A DNA stretch of 64,000 nt from Marinifilum flexuosum (GTDB lineage: Bacteria; Bacteroidota; Bacteroidia; Bacteroidales; Marinifilaceae). Each line of letters starts with the position of its first letter. Position 1 is the first letter of the stretch. Under the pieces are notes generated by a model, which was not told where the DNA came from, searched no databases, and saw only the letters and a program-made list of their open reading frames with translations. The DNA lies in contig NZ_RAPQ01000008.1 of assembly GCF_003610555.1 (NCBI RefSeq), positions 1,480,490-1,544,489 on the forward strand, read 5' to 3'. Both the position numbers and the translations under genes were made by a program. Shown piece after piece: positions 54,178-62,775 of the stretch.

Positions 54178-54190
54178 ATTACGAATTACG
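54141..54190. repeat. Degenerate palindrome flanked by 14-bp direct repeats at the end of the murU-like gene
   Basis: AATTACGAATTACG occurs at 54141-54154 and 54177-54190. Between them, 54156-54173 matches the palindrome of the tRNA-Gly remnants in 15 of 18 bases. The arrangement resembles an insertion with target duplication, though AATTACG is itself repetitive. Confidence 0.5.
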
Positions 54191-54378
54191 TTTCTTTGCA
54201 AAGATATAATTGATGAGCAAAAAATAGGATATAGGAGTTCTCCCGTTTAGGGGATTCACGATAGCTATCAAGACCCGATAGGAAGAGGGGTGTTGTTAGC
54301 GTACTTTCTTCTATATTTTTTGCTTAATATGAGAAATAATTTTGTGTAAAGAAATGTTTGAATAAATTATAACAATAG
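54191..54378. other. Intergenic region with a further degenerate palindrome
   Basis: No gene. 54256-54273 matches the 18-bp palindrome in 15 of 18 bases, and CCCGATA at 54274-54280 looks like a further half-element. Confidence 0.5.
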
Positions 54379-54432
54379 GACTTTCTAACGGTTAGACTAT
54401 TAGACTTTCTGACGGTTAGACTATTAGACTTT
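54379..54432. repeat. 24-bp tandem direct repeat, about 2.3 copies
   Basis: Unit 1 (54379-54402) and unit 2 (54403-54426) differ by one base (CTAACGG versus CTGACGG). A partial third unit starts at 54427. The repeat ends about 15 bp upstream of the next start codon. Confidence 0.85.
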
Positions 54433-54446
54433 AAAAAATATAAGAG

Positions 54447-55076
54447 ATGAATTTAAAACCAATCATTTTTGCTGCACTTAGAGTAATTCTATATGCAATT
54501 CCAGTTGCAGCATCAGCATTAATCATTAAAAGCGATGCAGGTATTCTTATCGATGGGGGAAAATTTGGCGAAGGTTCCCAAACCGAATGGATGCAGCAAA
54601 TGTATTTATTGCTAACCAGTATTGTGTTTATTTTGGCTGGGATTCGTTCCAAGGGACATCAAGCCATTTCCTATCTATTTGGTGGTGGTGCCTTGGTAGC
54701 CTTAATTCGTGAGTTCGATGTTTATTTCGATAAGATCTATCACGGAGCCTGGTTTCCATTTGCATTGTTTGTATTGTTGCTTTCCATCTTCTTGGTATAT
54801 CGCAAACGTCAGCAAATTTGGGAAAACCTTGAGGAATTTTTTACAACACCAGCATTCGGAACCTTTATTGCAGGTTTTTTAGGTGTATTTGTTTTCTCAC
54901 GTTTGTTTGGAACCAAGAAAGTATGGCGTGCCTTGTTCGATGTTGAAAAGTTGGAGCCAGTGCAACGTTGGGTAAAAAATGCAGTTGAAGAGGGAAGTGA
55001 GCTATTTGGATATACTTTGCTTTTTATAGCGGCAATTGAGTTTTTTGTATATGTTTCGAAAAAGCTGAAAGAGTAA
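54447..55076 (+). CDS. Multi-pass membrane protein of unknown function
   Basis: A 209-residue protein with about five or six membrane helices (about 5-25, 50-65, 72-88, 98-117, 135-150, 184-205). Charged loops contain FGTKKVWRALFDVEKLEPVQRWVKNAVEEGSELFGY; the late EEGSELFGY helix resembles a motif seen in several uncharacterised membrane proteins. I cannot name the family. It is preceded by a 24-bp tandem repeat and followed by a strong terminator, so it is transcribed alone. Confidence 0.7.
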   Translation: MNLKPIIFAALRVILYAIPVAASALIIKSDAGILIDGGKFGEGSQTEWMQQMYLLLTSIVFILAGIRSKGHQAISYLFGGGALVALIREFDVYFDKIYHGAWFPFALFVLLLSIFLVYRKRQQIWENLEEFFTTPAFGTFIAGFLGVFVFSRLFGTKKVWRALFDVEKLEPVQRWVKNAVEEGSELFGYTLLFIAAIEFFVYVSKKLKE

Positions 55077-55100
55077 AACTTTTATAAATCAAAATAAATT

Positions 55101-55130
55101 AAAGTGTGCCAATAGGCGCACTTTTTTTAT
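55101..55130 (+). terminator. Terminator of the membrane protein gene
   Basis: A 10-bp stem with one wobble (55101-55110 with 55115-55124), a 4-nt loop and a T-run. Confidence 0.9.
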
Positions 55131-55207
55131 GGCTGGAATTCAATAAATAGCACTTATGATATCAGATATATGGTAATAATGTTTTATGAGATTATTTCTA
55201 AATAAAG

Positions 55208-55534
55208 GAATGCTCTTCAATTGGCTGAGGAGGTCATTTTCTCAAAAAAGAAGCTCCTCAATTGGCTGAGGAGATCATTTTCTCAAAAAAGAAGCTCCTC
55301 AATTGGTTGAGGAGGTCATTTTCTTAAAAAAGAAGCTCCTGAATTGGTTTAGGTAATCGTTTTCTCAAAAAAGAAGCTCCTGAATTGGTTCAGGTAATCG
55401 TTTTCTCAAAAAAGAAGCTCCTGAATTGGTTCAGGTAATCGTTTTCTCAAAAAAGAAGTTCCTGAATTGGTTCAGGTAATCGTTTTCTCAAAAAAGAAGC
55501 TCCTGAATTGGTTCAGCAGATTGTTTCCATAAAA
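55208..55534. repeat. Array of eight 41-bp tandem repeats, each containing a hairpin
   Basis: Units start at 55208, 55250, 55291, 55332, 55373, 55414, 55455 and 55496 (41 bp each; the first has one extra base). Each has a 5- to 7-bp stem around a 6-nt ATTGGC/T loop, then a T/C-rich stretch and A6. Units 2-3 have stem CTCCTCA/TGAGGAG; units 5-7 have CCTGA/TCAGG, so the C-G pair has become G-C while still pairing; unit 4 has a G-T wobble at that position. The array lies between convergent genes. No spacers separate the units, so it is not a CRISPR. Confidence 0.9.
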
Positions 55535-55561
55535 AAAGCCACTCAAAAAATGAATGGCTTT
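55535..55561 (-). terminator. Terminator of mnmA
   Basis: AAAGCCA/TGGCTTT arms (55535-55541 with 55555-55561), extended by TCA/TGA, with T-rich flank on the minus strand. It lies about 20 bp past the mnmA stop. Confidence 0.8.
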
Positions 55562-55579
55562 AAAAAATTATCGTAGAAT

Positions 55580-56752
55580 TTAATCAATCACACCCGAACC
55601 AATCAATTCACCTTCATCGTACCAGGCAGCAAACTGTCCTGAAACAACGGCACGTTGTGGCTCATCAAAGTGGATGTACAATCCTTCCTCTTTAAAATGA
55701 ATGCTTCCACCTTGTAAAGGTTGGCGATAACGAATTCTGATATCGTATCTTCTTTCACAGTTTTCGGTCGGACGCAAATCTTCGCGAATAAAATGAATGT
55801 CTTCGTTCGGAATAAACAAGGCCTTGCGCATTAGCAACGGATGTTCGTGTCCCATTCCCACGTAAACAATGTTTTCCTTTACATCGGTACCAATAACAAA
55901 CAAAGGTTCTGCTTTTCCACCAACATTTAGTCCTTTACGCTGACCTACGGTAAAAAAGTGAGCTCCATTGTGCGTTCCTACCTCTTCTCCCATTTCAGGA
56001 GAAAACTGATAGGGTTGAGCAATGTCTCTTAAATCCTCTGACTGAGGAATAATTTCTTTTGCCTTATCAGCAGATATTTCGATAATTCTTCCTTTTTTAG
56101 CCTTTAGCTTTTGCTGAAGAAATACTGGCAAATCAACTTTACCCACAAAACAGATACCTTGCGAATCTTTCTTTTCGGCTGATGCCAATTTTTCTCTTCG
56201 GGCAATTTCTCTTACCTCAGGTTTTTCAATATGTCCGATTGGAAACATCGCTTTCGACAATTGCTCCTGCGATAGTTGACACAAGAAGTAAGACTGATCT
56301 TTGTTGTTGTCTTCACCAGCAATTAAGCGGTAAACTTCTTTGCCATCTTTAACAATGGTTTCTTTCTGGCAATAATGTCCTGTTGCAACGTAATCGGCAC
56401 CCAGTTCCAATGCCTTCTTTAAGAAAACATCAAATTTAATTTCACGATTACACAATACATCAGGATTAGGAGTTTTCCCTTTTTCGTATTCGGCAAACAT
56501 GTAATCAATTACTTGTGCACGATATTCGGTACTCAAATCCACAAAGTGGAAAGGAATATCCAGTTTTTTAGCCACCATTTGTGCAAACAAAACATCCTCT
56601 TCAAAAGGGCATTCTTCCGATTTTAATCCGACAGTGTCGTTCCAGTTTTGCATAAAAAGTGCTTCCACTTCATAGCCTTGCTCTTTTAGCAAATAAGCAG
56701 CAACACTTGAATCTACTCCTCCCGACAGTCCGATTACAACTTTTTTCTTCAT
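55580..56752 (-). CDS. mnmA: tRNA-specific 2-thiouridylase MnmA
   Basis: A 390-residue enzyme of usual length. N-terminal PP-loop [33 protein letters not shown], catalytic Cys in [13 protein letters not shown] and in [13 protein letters not shown], and C-terminal barrel domains ([15 protein letters not shown]). It makes the 2-thio group of wobble U34 in tRNA Lys, Glu and Gln. I set the start at 56752 (MKKKVVIGL), 11 codons inside the longest frame, because an AAGGAG ribosome-binding site lies 10 nt before it and the enzyme normally begins just before the PP-loop. Confidence 0.97.
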   Translation of the reverse strand: MKKKVVIGLSGGVDSSVAAYLLKEQGYEVEALFMQNWNDTVGLKSEECPFEEDVLFAQMVAKKLDIPFHFVDLSTEYRAQVIDYMFAEYEKGKTPNPDVLCNREIKFDVFLKKALELGADYVATGHYCQKETIVKDGKEVYRLIAGEDNNKDQSYFLCQLSQEQLSKAMFPIGHIEKPEVREIARREKLASAEKKDSQGICFVGKVDLPVFLQQKLKAKKGRIIEISADKAKEIIPQSEDLRDIAQPYQFSPEMGEEVGTHNGAHFFTVGQRKGLNVGGKAEPLFVIGTDVKENIVYVGMGHEHPLLMRKALFIPNEDIHFIREDLRPTENCERRYDIRIRYRQPLQGGSIHFKEEGLYIHFDEPQRAVVSGQFAAWYDEGELIGSGVID

Positions 56753-57016
56753 TAAATAAAATCTCCTTGTTTTTTCAAGGAGCAAAAGTATTCATTTTTT
56801 ACAGATGTGGCAAACAATCAAATTTTAAGGAGTTGTTAATATGCAATAACTAGTTTTAAATCGATCATAGATATTCTTTAATAGGCAATTGTAATTTTCA
56901 ATGATAAAAATTCTTATGAATTTTTTTTGGTGCATATTTTGCGTTAAATTCGTTAATAATTTAAAATTGAGACAGCTCTCTTTAACTAACTAATAAACAA
57001 AGCTAAAATTTAACAC

Positions 57017-57901
57017 ATGAAGAAACTTGGTTTAACACTTATTGCTGCAATGATTTGTTTTGTTGCAATATCTCAAGAAAAACAAGATACATCCTATTGG
57101 AAAAAAGGTGGGATGATTTCAATATCATTTTCTCAAACATCTTTAACAAACTGGTCTGGTGGTGGAGATAATGCTATTTCTACAAATTCTCAATTAAATT
57201 TATTCGCCAATTACAACAAAGGAAAAAACAGTTGGGAGAATAAATTGAACTTGGAATATGGATTGGTAAAGCAAGGTGACGAAGGAGTTCGTAAGAGTAT
57301 AGATAAGTTGGAATACTTTACCAAGTATGGTTATAAAAATGGTGGGCATTGGTTTTATACAGCTCTTTTTGATTTTAAGACGCAGTTTGCTAAAGGTTAC
57401 AATTACAGTAGTGAAGAAGGGGTGGATGATGTGAAAATTTCGAATTTTCTTGCTCCTGCCTATATGAACCTATCGGTTGGTATGGATTACAAACCAAGTG
57501 ATGTATTTTCTGCATACATTTCACCAGTTACTGGAAAAATGACTGTGGTAAATGATGATGATCTTTCGGATAAAGGTGCTTTTGGTGTTGATCCTGGTGA
57601 TAAATTTAGAAGTGAGTTTGGTGCATATTCCAAATTGTCATTGAATAAAGATATCATGGAAAATGTAAATTTAAAAAGTACGCTTGATTTATTTACCAAT
57701 TACTCAGAAAGCTTTGGTAATATTGATGTGACCTGGGAAGTACTGTTAAACATGAAAATTAACAGCTTCTTAACAGCTTCGGTAAATACTTCACTAGTAT
57801 ACGACGATGATGTTGACTATTTTAATGAAGATGGTATTAATAAAGGTCCAAGAATTCAATTCAAAGAAATCATAGGAGTCGGTTTAGCTTACAAGTTTTA
57901 A
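57017..57901 (+). CDS. DUF3078 family exported protein
   Basis: A 294-residue protein with signal peptide (1-19, FVAIS-QE) and the DUF3078 pattern: YWKKGGMISISFSQTSLTNWSGGGDNAISTNSQLNLFANYNKGKNSWENKLNLEYGLVKQGDEGVRKSIDKLEYFTKYGYK. Alternating strands and a C-terminal GVGLAYKF point to an outer-membrane beta-barrel. The family is nearly restricted to Bacteroidota and its function is not known. It is transcribed alone with its own terminator. Confidence 0.9.
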   Translation: MKKLGLTLIAAMICFVAISQEKQDTSYWKKGGMISISFSQTSLTNWSGGGDNAISTNSQLNLFANYNKGKNSWENKLNLEYGLVKQGDEGVRKSIDKLEYFTKYGYKNGGHWFYTALFDFKTQFAKGYNYSSEEGVDDVKISNFLAPAYMNLSVGMDYKPSDVFSAYISPVTGKMTVVNDDDLSDKGAFGVDPGDKFRSEFGAYSKLSLNKDIMENVNLKSTLDLFTNYSESFGNIDVTWEVLLNMKINSFLTASVNTSLVYDDDVDYFNEDGINKGPRIQFKEIIGVGLAYKF

Positions 57902-57920
57902 TCGAATTGATATAAAGTAC

Positions 57921-57952
57921 AAGCGGAAGATTGATGGTCTTCCGCTTTTTTT
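57921..57952 (+). terminator. Terminator of the DUF3078 gene
   Basis: A 10-bp perfect stem (57921-57930 with 57938-57947) followed by a T-run. It overlaps the 3' approach of the convergent lipoprotein gene. Confidence 0.92.
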
Positions 57953-57957
57953 TGCAT

Positions 57958-58371
57958 TTATTTGCCTCTTTGAACTAAAATAATGCCGGTTTTTTCTTCA
58001 ACAAACTGAAAATAGTGATACAACTTGTAGTTGACATCAAAACCATAATCCTCGAAAGGATCGTAGTAAATGTGATTCTCGAAATATGGGTGTCCTTGTG
58101 AGTGTTTTATATTCCACTCTATAACATACCTGTGATTCCAATTTTTATAATAGCTATTGGAGTGTGCTGTGGCTGGCATATTTCGTGTAACAAACCAGTT
58201 CTCGAAACCAACATCTAGGATTAATAATTCGTATTCTGTACTATCTGTAAGTTCATTTGTTGCAAGCTCAGTTGTATTATCATTTACAATTTCAGGTTGA
58301 TTGAATGAAGAGTATGAACTGCAAGCCGCTAATGCAAATAAAGCAACCAGAATAAATAATAAATGTTTCAT
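57958..58371 (-). CDS. Small lipoprotein, probably DUF6146 family
   Basis: A 137-residue lipoprotein with lipobox FALAACSS (Cys17) and a compact mature domain rich in aromatic residues: YELLILDVGFENWFVTRNMPATAHSNSYYKNWNHRYVIEWNIKHSQGHPYFENHIYYDPFEDYGFDVNYKLYHYFQFVEEKTG. The WNHRYVIEWN and dYGfdvNYKLYHYFqFVEE patterns match my memory of DUF6146, a Bacteroidota family of unknown function. It has a single-gene context between two terminators. Confidence 0.75.
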   Translation of the reverse strand: MKHLLFILVALFALAACSSYSSFNQPEIVNDNTTELATNELTDSTEYELLILDVGFENWFVTRNMPATAHSNSYYKNWNHRYVIEWNIKHSQGHPYFENHIYYDPFEDYGFDVNYKLYHYFQFVEEKTGIILVQRGK

Positions 58372-58498
58372 AGTTCATTCGTTTTAATGCTTAAAAGAAC
58401 ACTTGTAGTATTGATTGAATCAATATTAAGAGAGGCTGTATTATAGGAACGTTTTGAAAAATAAAAAGTTGCGAATATTAACGCTTAAAAAAAGAAAA

Positions 58499-58525
58499 GC
58501 AGGTGTAAAACACCTGCCTTTACAT
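58499..58525 (-). terminator. Terminator of the subtilisin-like protease gene
   Basis: An 8-bp GC-rich perfect stem (58499-58506 with 58510-58517) with a 3-nt loop is followed on the minus strand by a T-rich tract. It begins about 20 bp past the stop codon. Confidence 0.85.
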
Positions 58526-58537
58526 TTAGTAATCAAA

Positions 58538-61500
58538 TTATAATTTTAGTAGTTTTTTGGTAATCACTTCTTCTTCATCTTCAATAGAAATGAAATACAT
58601 TCCTGGAGGAAGATCGGAAACATCAAGTGTGTTATTCTCCACGTCAAGTGTAACAATTTTTATCGTCTTGCCTGTTATCGAGCTAATTTTTACTCTGGAC
58701 TGCATGTTCCCCTGAATGAATAGGTTCACATAGTCTTTGGCAGGATTAGGATAAAGTTTTAGTTCTTCAACAGGAGGTGTATCACTTAATGGTAATCCGA
58801 ATGATGAATTTTTAGCAATACTTGCAGGAGCTGTATTCGAAATGTTTACTGTGTAATCTTCAACTTCACCCTGGCTAAAGATTTGACAACCATTAGAAGC
58901 CGCTCTTCTGTGCTTTAATATGACTCTCATGCGTGTATGTCCTAGCGCCGCATCAGATGAGATATTTACATTTTTGGATGATATGCCAGAGCTGATTGTA
59001 TATCCTGTAACAACCAATTCACTACTGCTAAAGTTACCATCTCTATTAAAATCGATGTAAATTTTCCAATTGGCCGCGTAGGTTCTTCTTGTGTATGCTA
59101 ACGAGAAGTTTAATGTGTAGGAGTTACCAGGAGCAACATTTGCAATTAGTCCGGTATAGTCTCCATAACCACCATCATTTCCTGAAGGATTGCTCATGTC
59201 TGCAAACTCAACCAAATCTATGTATTCATATCGAGTATCTTGACCGTAAGATTCGCAATATTCAGGAGTTGGAGATTCTCCCAATGTAGTTAAGGATTGT
59301 ATAGCAGTATAATCGCTATCTCCAGTTGTATTTGTTGCTCTCACCTGATATTCGTATGTGGTTTCGGCCAAAGCACTGGTGTAATCGAAACTTGTAGAAG
59401 TTGTTGAATAAGATTCCCAAGCACCACCTAATTCTCTAACTTGAATATCATAGTTATCTGCAAATTGCATGGAATTCCAGTTAAGTGTAAATGAGGTGGA
59501 TGCGATGTTTGATGCACTTAATCCTGTTGGGGTGTTTGGAGCTGGAACAGGATCGGTAGTCAAACTTCCAATGGTAGAATATTCACCCGGTCCAACTTCA
59601 TTATTCCCTTTTACTCTGAATTCATAGTTTGTAGAGGCATCAGCATTTGTATAGTCGTAAGAGGTTGCACTTGTATTGAATGAGGTCCAGTTTCCACCAG
59701 AAATTCTAATATCAAGATCATAATCATCGGCATCAGTTAAAGCATCCCAACTTATTGTAAATGAATTGTAGGTAATGTTTGAAGCAATTACATTCTGTGG
59801 AATACCAGGAGCTGTTGGAGCTTCAAGAGTTGTTGCTGCTTCCACAGCTGAATATGCACTGGAACCTATTTCATTGTTAGCTCTAATCTGGAATTCATAA
59901 GTTGTTTCACCTGTTAGTCCTGTATAGTTATATGAAGTTCCTGTTTGATTAATGGTAGTCCAGTTTCCGCTTTGTTCTCTTACCTGTAGATCGTAATCAT
60001 CAGCATCTGTTACAGCATCCCAGCTTATGGTCATTGAATTGTAAGTAATTGATGAAGCCATTAAGTTAGCAGGAGTTTTTGGAGCTGTTGGAGCTTCAAG
60101 AGTTGTTGCAGATTCCACAACAGAATATGCGCTGGAACCTATTTCATTGTTAGCTCTAACCTGGAATTCATAAGTTGTTTCTCCCGTTAGTCCTGTATAG
60201 TTATATGAAGTTCCTGTTTGATTAATGGTAGTCCAGCTTCCTCCTTGTACTCTTACCTGAAGGTCATAATCATCGGTGTCAGCCATAGCATCCCAGCTGA
60301 TTGTCATCGAGCTGTAAGTAATAGACGATGCGGTAAGGTTGGTAGGAGTATCAGGAGCAGTAGGAGCAGCTTCTGTAGTTGCACTGGCAATTGCAGAATA
60401 ATCGCTGGATCCTACTTCATTGTTAGCTCTAACACGGAATTCATAAGTTGTTTCAGCTGAAAGGCTAGAGTAATCATATGAAGTGCCCACTTGATTAATT
60501 GTTGTCCAGGATCCACCTTGTGGACGAACATCAAGATCATAGTCATCAGCATCTGTTACTGCATCCCAACTTATTGTCATTGAGTTGTAGGTAATTGCTG
60601 ATGCTGCAAGATTTGTAGGTGTATCAGGAGCTGTTGGTGCAGCTTCTGTTGTTACATTTGCAATTGCAGAATAACCACTTGATCCGGCGTCATTATTAGC
60701 TCTAACACGGAAATCGTATGTTGTACCAGCAGTAGCATTGGTGTAATCATGAGTTATAGCTGTTGTATTATAATCTTGCCAACTTCCACCTTCTTCTCTT
60801 ACTTGCAAATCGTAGCTAGTGGCACCCGAAACTGCATTCCATTCAATGGTGAAAGAAGTTTGGCTTACGTTGGTTGCTGTTAGTCCTGAAGGAACAGATG
60901 GTAAATTATCATCACTTAATGCTTTATAAGCGTTTAGTCTTCCACTACCTAGTTTACCAGCGTGTGTTGCACTTTGTAAAGCATCAATATTATCAGTATT
61001 ATCAACCAGTTTATTCCAAAGTTCGGTAGGAGTGATGTTGCCTGCATATTTTGAAACGACTAATGCTGCAACACCTGAAACATGTGGACAAGCCATAGAT
61101 GTTCCTTGCATTACTCCATATTGATCGTTAGGATATGTGCTATGAACTGCTGTTGGATCTTCATTGGTATTTTCCAATTCTCCACCAGGAGCTGCAATGT
61201 CAACCCAATCGCCGTAATTAGAGTAGTATGATCTAACATCATTCTTATTTGTTGCAGCAACAGATAATACCTTATCATAATAAGCTGGGTAGTATCTACT
61301 TTGTGAATTATCATTACCAGCTGCAAAAATAACAATTCCACCATTCATTGGTGCATCAGGTCCACCAGCATTGGCAATAAAATAATCGATCCCATCAAGT
61401 ACAGCTTGGTCATAGTAATAGGGATATCTGTAACTCCAACTGTTTTGAGAAATTACAGCACCATTATCTGCTGCGTAGGTAAATGCTTCTGCAAATCCAC

Positions 61501-62419
61501 CAGTTGATGCAGCAAAAACATTACATGACATGATTCTGACACCATCGCCATTGCCGCTACCGCCGGCAATACCACTAAGGCCAACACCATTATTATTTAC
61601 GGCAGCAATGGTTCCTGCGACGTGTGTTCCATGATCACCAACGTAAATTTCACCTGTATCATCACCAAAGTTGTAGCCATATATGTCATCAACGTAACCA
61701 TTGTTGTCATCATCAATACCATTGCCAGCAATTTCGCCAGGATTTATCCACATGTTTGCTGCCAGATCGACATGGTCAAAGTCTACACCACCATCTTCTA
61801 CGGCAACAATTACATTGGTATTTCCAGTTTCAATTTGCCAAGCTTCCAGCAAGCTGATATCAGCACCAGGAGTACCATTGTTTTGACCAGTATTTTCATA
61901 ATGCCACTGATCTCCAAACAATGGATCATTTGTCCCTGATGGCAAAGCTGCTGGAGCAATTTTATTTCCCTCATCCATTGCTACATGTTTCACTGCATGT
62001 ACACCTTCTGCAATTGAAATTTCAGCAATGTTGTTATATGACTCGATTAATTGTTTTACAGGTGTTGGCGAATTAAATTCTAATTCGTACCAAAGGTGTA
62101 AGCCAAATTTTTTGTGTCGAGCTTCGTGTTTACCTGCATGACGGTAAACTCTTTTCATTTTGTGTGCTTTGAATTGTTCATTAACCCTGTTGACACTTTC
62201 AAAATTGGTTTTAACAAAAGCTGGTTTTTGCTTGAGCTTAACATCTTTAGCTTCTTGAAGAAGTTGATGTAAGGTTTGAACTTTTTGGTCTTCAGTTTGT
62301 TCAAATTTAATTCGAATAATTCCTTTGTATTTTCCCTCTGAATTAATTTCTTTTTCTTGGCTATAAGTAAAGCCAGTTAGAAATATGAAACAAAGAAATA
62401 GAGTAAAAAATTTTTTCAT
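58538..62419 (-). CDS. Secreted subtilisin-like (S8) protease with six FN3 domains, GEVED domain and T9SS sorting signal
   Basis: A 1293-residue T9SS cargo. Signal peptide (1-20), propeptide (about 21-165), S8 catalytic domain (about 166-505) with the triad Asp209 (VAVEDGGVDFDH), His263 (GDHGTHVAGT) and Ser441 (GTSMACPHVSG), and oxyanion region IFAAGNDNS. Then six fibronectin-III domains of about 90 residues (507-1047), a GEVED-type domain (YIDFNRDGNFSSSELVVTGY, about 1055-1190) and a type A sorting domain (LYPNPAKDYVNLFI ... GMYFISIEDEEEVITKKLLKL). The FN3 domains 2-5 are close copies, visible at DNA level as a 270-bp repeat. It should be exported through T9SS and act outside the cell on proteins, feeding the peptide-uptake and dipeptidase enzymes nearby. 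Confidence 0.95.
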   Translation of the reverse strand: MKKFFTLFLCFIFLTGFTYSQEKEINSEGKYKGIIRIKFEQTEDQKVQTLHQLLQEAKDVKLKQKPAFVKTNFESVNRVNEQFKAHKMKRVYRHAGKHEARHKKFGLHLWYELEFNSPTPVKQLIESYNNIAEISIAEGVHAVKHVAMDEGNKIAPAALPSGTNDPLFGDQWHYENTGQNNGTPGADISLLEAWQIETGNTNVIVAVEDGGVDFDHVDLAANMWINPGEIAGNGIDDDNNGYVDDIYGYNFGDDTGEIYVGDHGTHVAGTIAAVNNNGVGLSGIAGGSGNGDGVRIMSCNVFAASTGGFAEAFTYAADNGAVISQNSWSYRYPYYYDQAVLDGIDYFIANAGGPDAPMNGGIVIFAAGNDNSQSRYYPAYYDKVLSVAATNKNDVRSYYSNYGDWVDIAAPGGELENTNEDPTAVHSTYPNDQYGVMQGTSMACPHVSGVAALVVSKYAGNITPTELWNKLVDNTDNIDALQSATHAGKLGSGRLNAYKALSDDNLPSVPSGLTATNVSQTSFTIEWNAVSGATSYDLQVREEGGSWQDYNTTAITHDYTNATAGTTYDFRVRANNDAGSSGYSAIANVTTEAAPTAPDTPTNLAASAITYNSMTISWDAVTDADDYDLDVRPQGGSWTTINQVGTSYDYSSLSAETTYEFRVRANNEVGSSDYSAIASATTEAAPTAPDTPTNLTASSITYSSMTISWDAMADTDDYDLQVRVQGGSWTTINQTGTSYNYTGLTGETTYEFQVRANNEIGSSAYSVVESATTLEAPTAPKTPANLMASSITYNSMTISWDAVTDADDYDLQVREQSGNWTTINQTGTSYNYTGLTGETTYEFQIRANNEIGSSAYSAVEAATTLEAPTAPGIPQNVIASNITYNSFTISWDALTDADDYDLDIRISGGNWTSFNTSATSYDYTNADASTNYEFRVKGNNEVGPGEYSTIGSLTTDPVPAPNTPTGLSASNIASTSFTLNWNSMQFADNYDIQVRELGGAWESYSTTSTSFDYTSALAETTYEYQVRATNTTGDSDYTAIQSLTTLGESPTPEYCESYGQDTRYEYIDLVEFADMSNPSGNDGGYGDYTGLIANVAPGNSYTLNFSLAYTRRTYAANWKIYIDFNRDGNFSSSELVVTGYTISSGISSKNVNISSDAALGHTRMRVILKHRRAASNGCQIFSQGEVEDYTVNISNTAPASIAKNSSFGLPLSDTPPVEELKLYPNPAKDYVNLFIQGNMQSRVKISSITGKTIKIVTLDVENNTLDVSDLPPGMYFISIEDEEEVITKKLLKL
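59279..60901. repeat. Internal FN3-coding repeats (period about 270 bp)
   Basis: Six FN3 units; the central ones share long near-identical blocks such as TSYNYTGLTGETTYEFQ and NEIGSSAYS. The DNA is similar enough for recombination to change domain number. Confidence 0.8.
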
Positions 62420-62775
62420 AACTGCTTGGTTTAAAGTGAATGTTTTAGAAAACTTTCAATAAGTTAATTAAAAATGATTAATGATACAATATCAAATAGT
62501 TAGGTGGGTTTGTTTGAGTTTTTGTATTAAAACTATTGTTAACTTATTGAAGATGTTATCCAATAGTGTAGGATTATTTGTTATTATTTGCTTGCAGAGA
62601 TTTTTGTTTAATTTCAATTGATTATTTAAAATTAAACTATTTAGGATATTAGGTTAATGAAATTTATTTATCAAAAAGATGAATTTTACAATTAAAGGAT
62701 CTGATATTAATTTTATAGTTTATTAAGAACTGTACTGAAAAGATTATTTGTATTTTCGGCATAAAGCAATTTTGA
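62420..62775. other. Divergent intergenic region protease / helicase
   Basis: 356 bp of very AT-rich DNA between divergent genes. Promoters for both must lie here, but I found no clean two-box match, and no repeat or RNA gene. Confidence 0.4.

Noticed and set aside
55208-55534. Possible CRISPR array
   Set aside because: The 41-bp units are directly adjacent with no unique spacers, and no cas genes are nearby. It is a simple tandem hairpin array.
55580-56785. mnmA starting at the upstream ATG (56785)
   Set aside because: The ribosome-binding site AAGGAG would then lie inside the coding region; the second ATG is correctly spaced from it and from the PP-loop.
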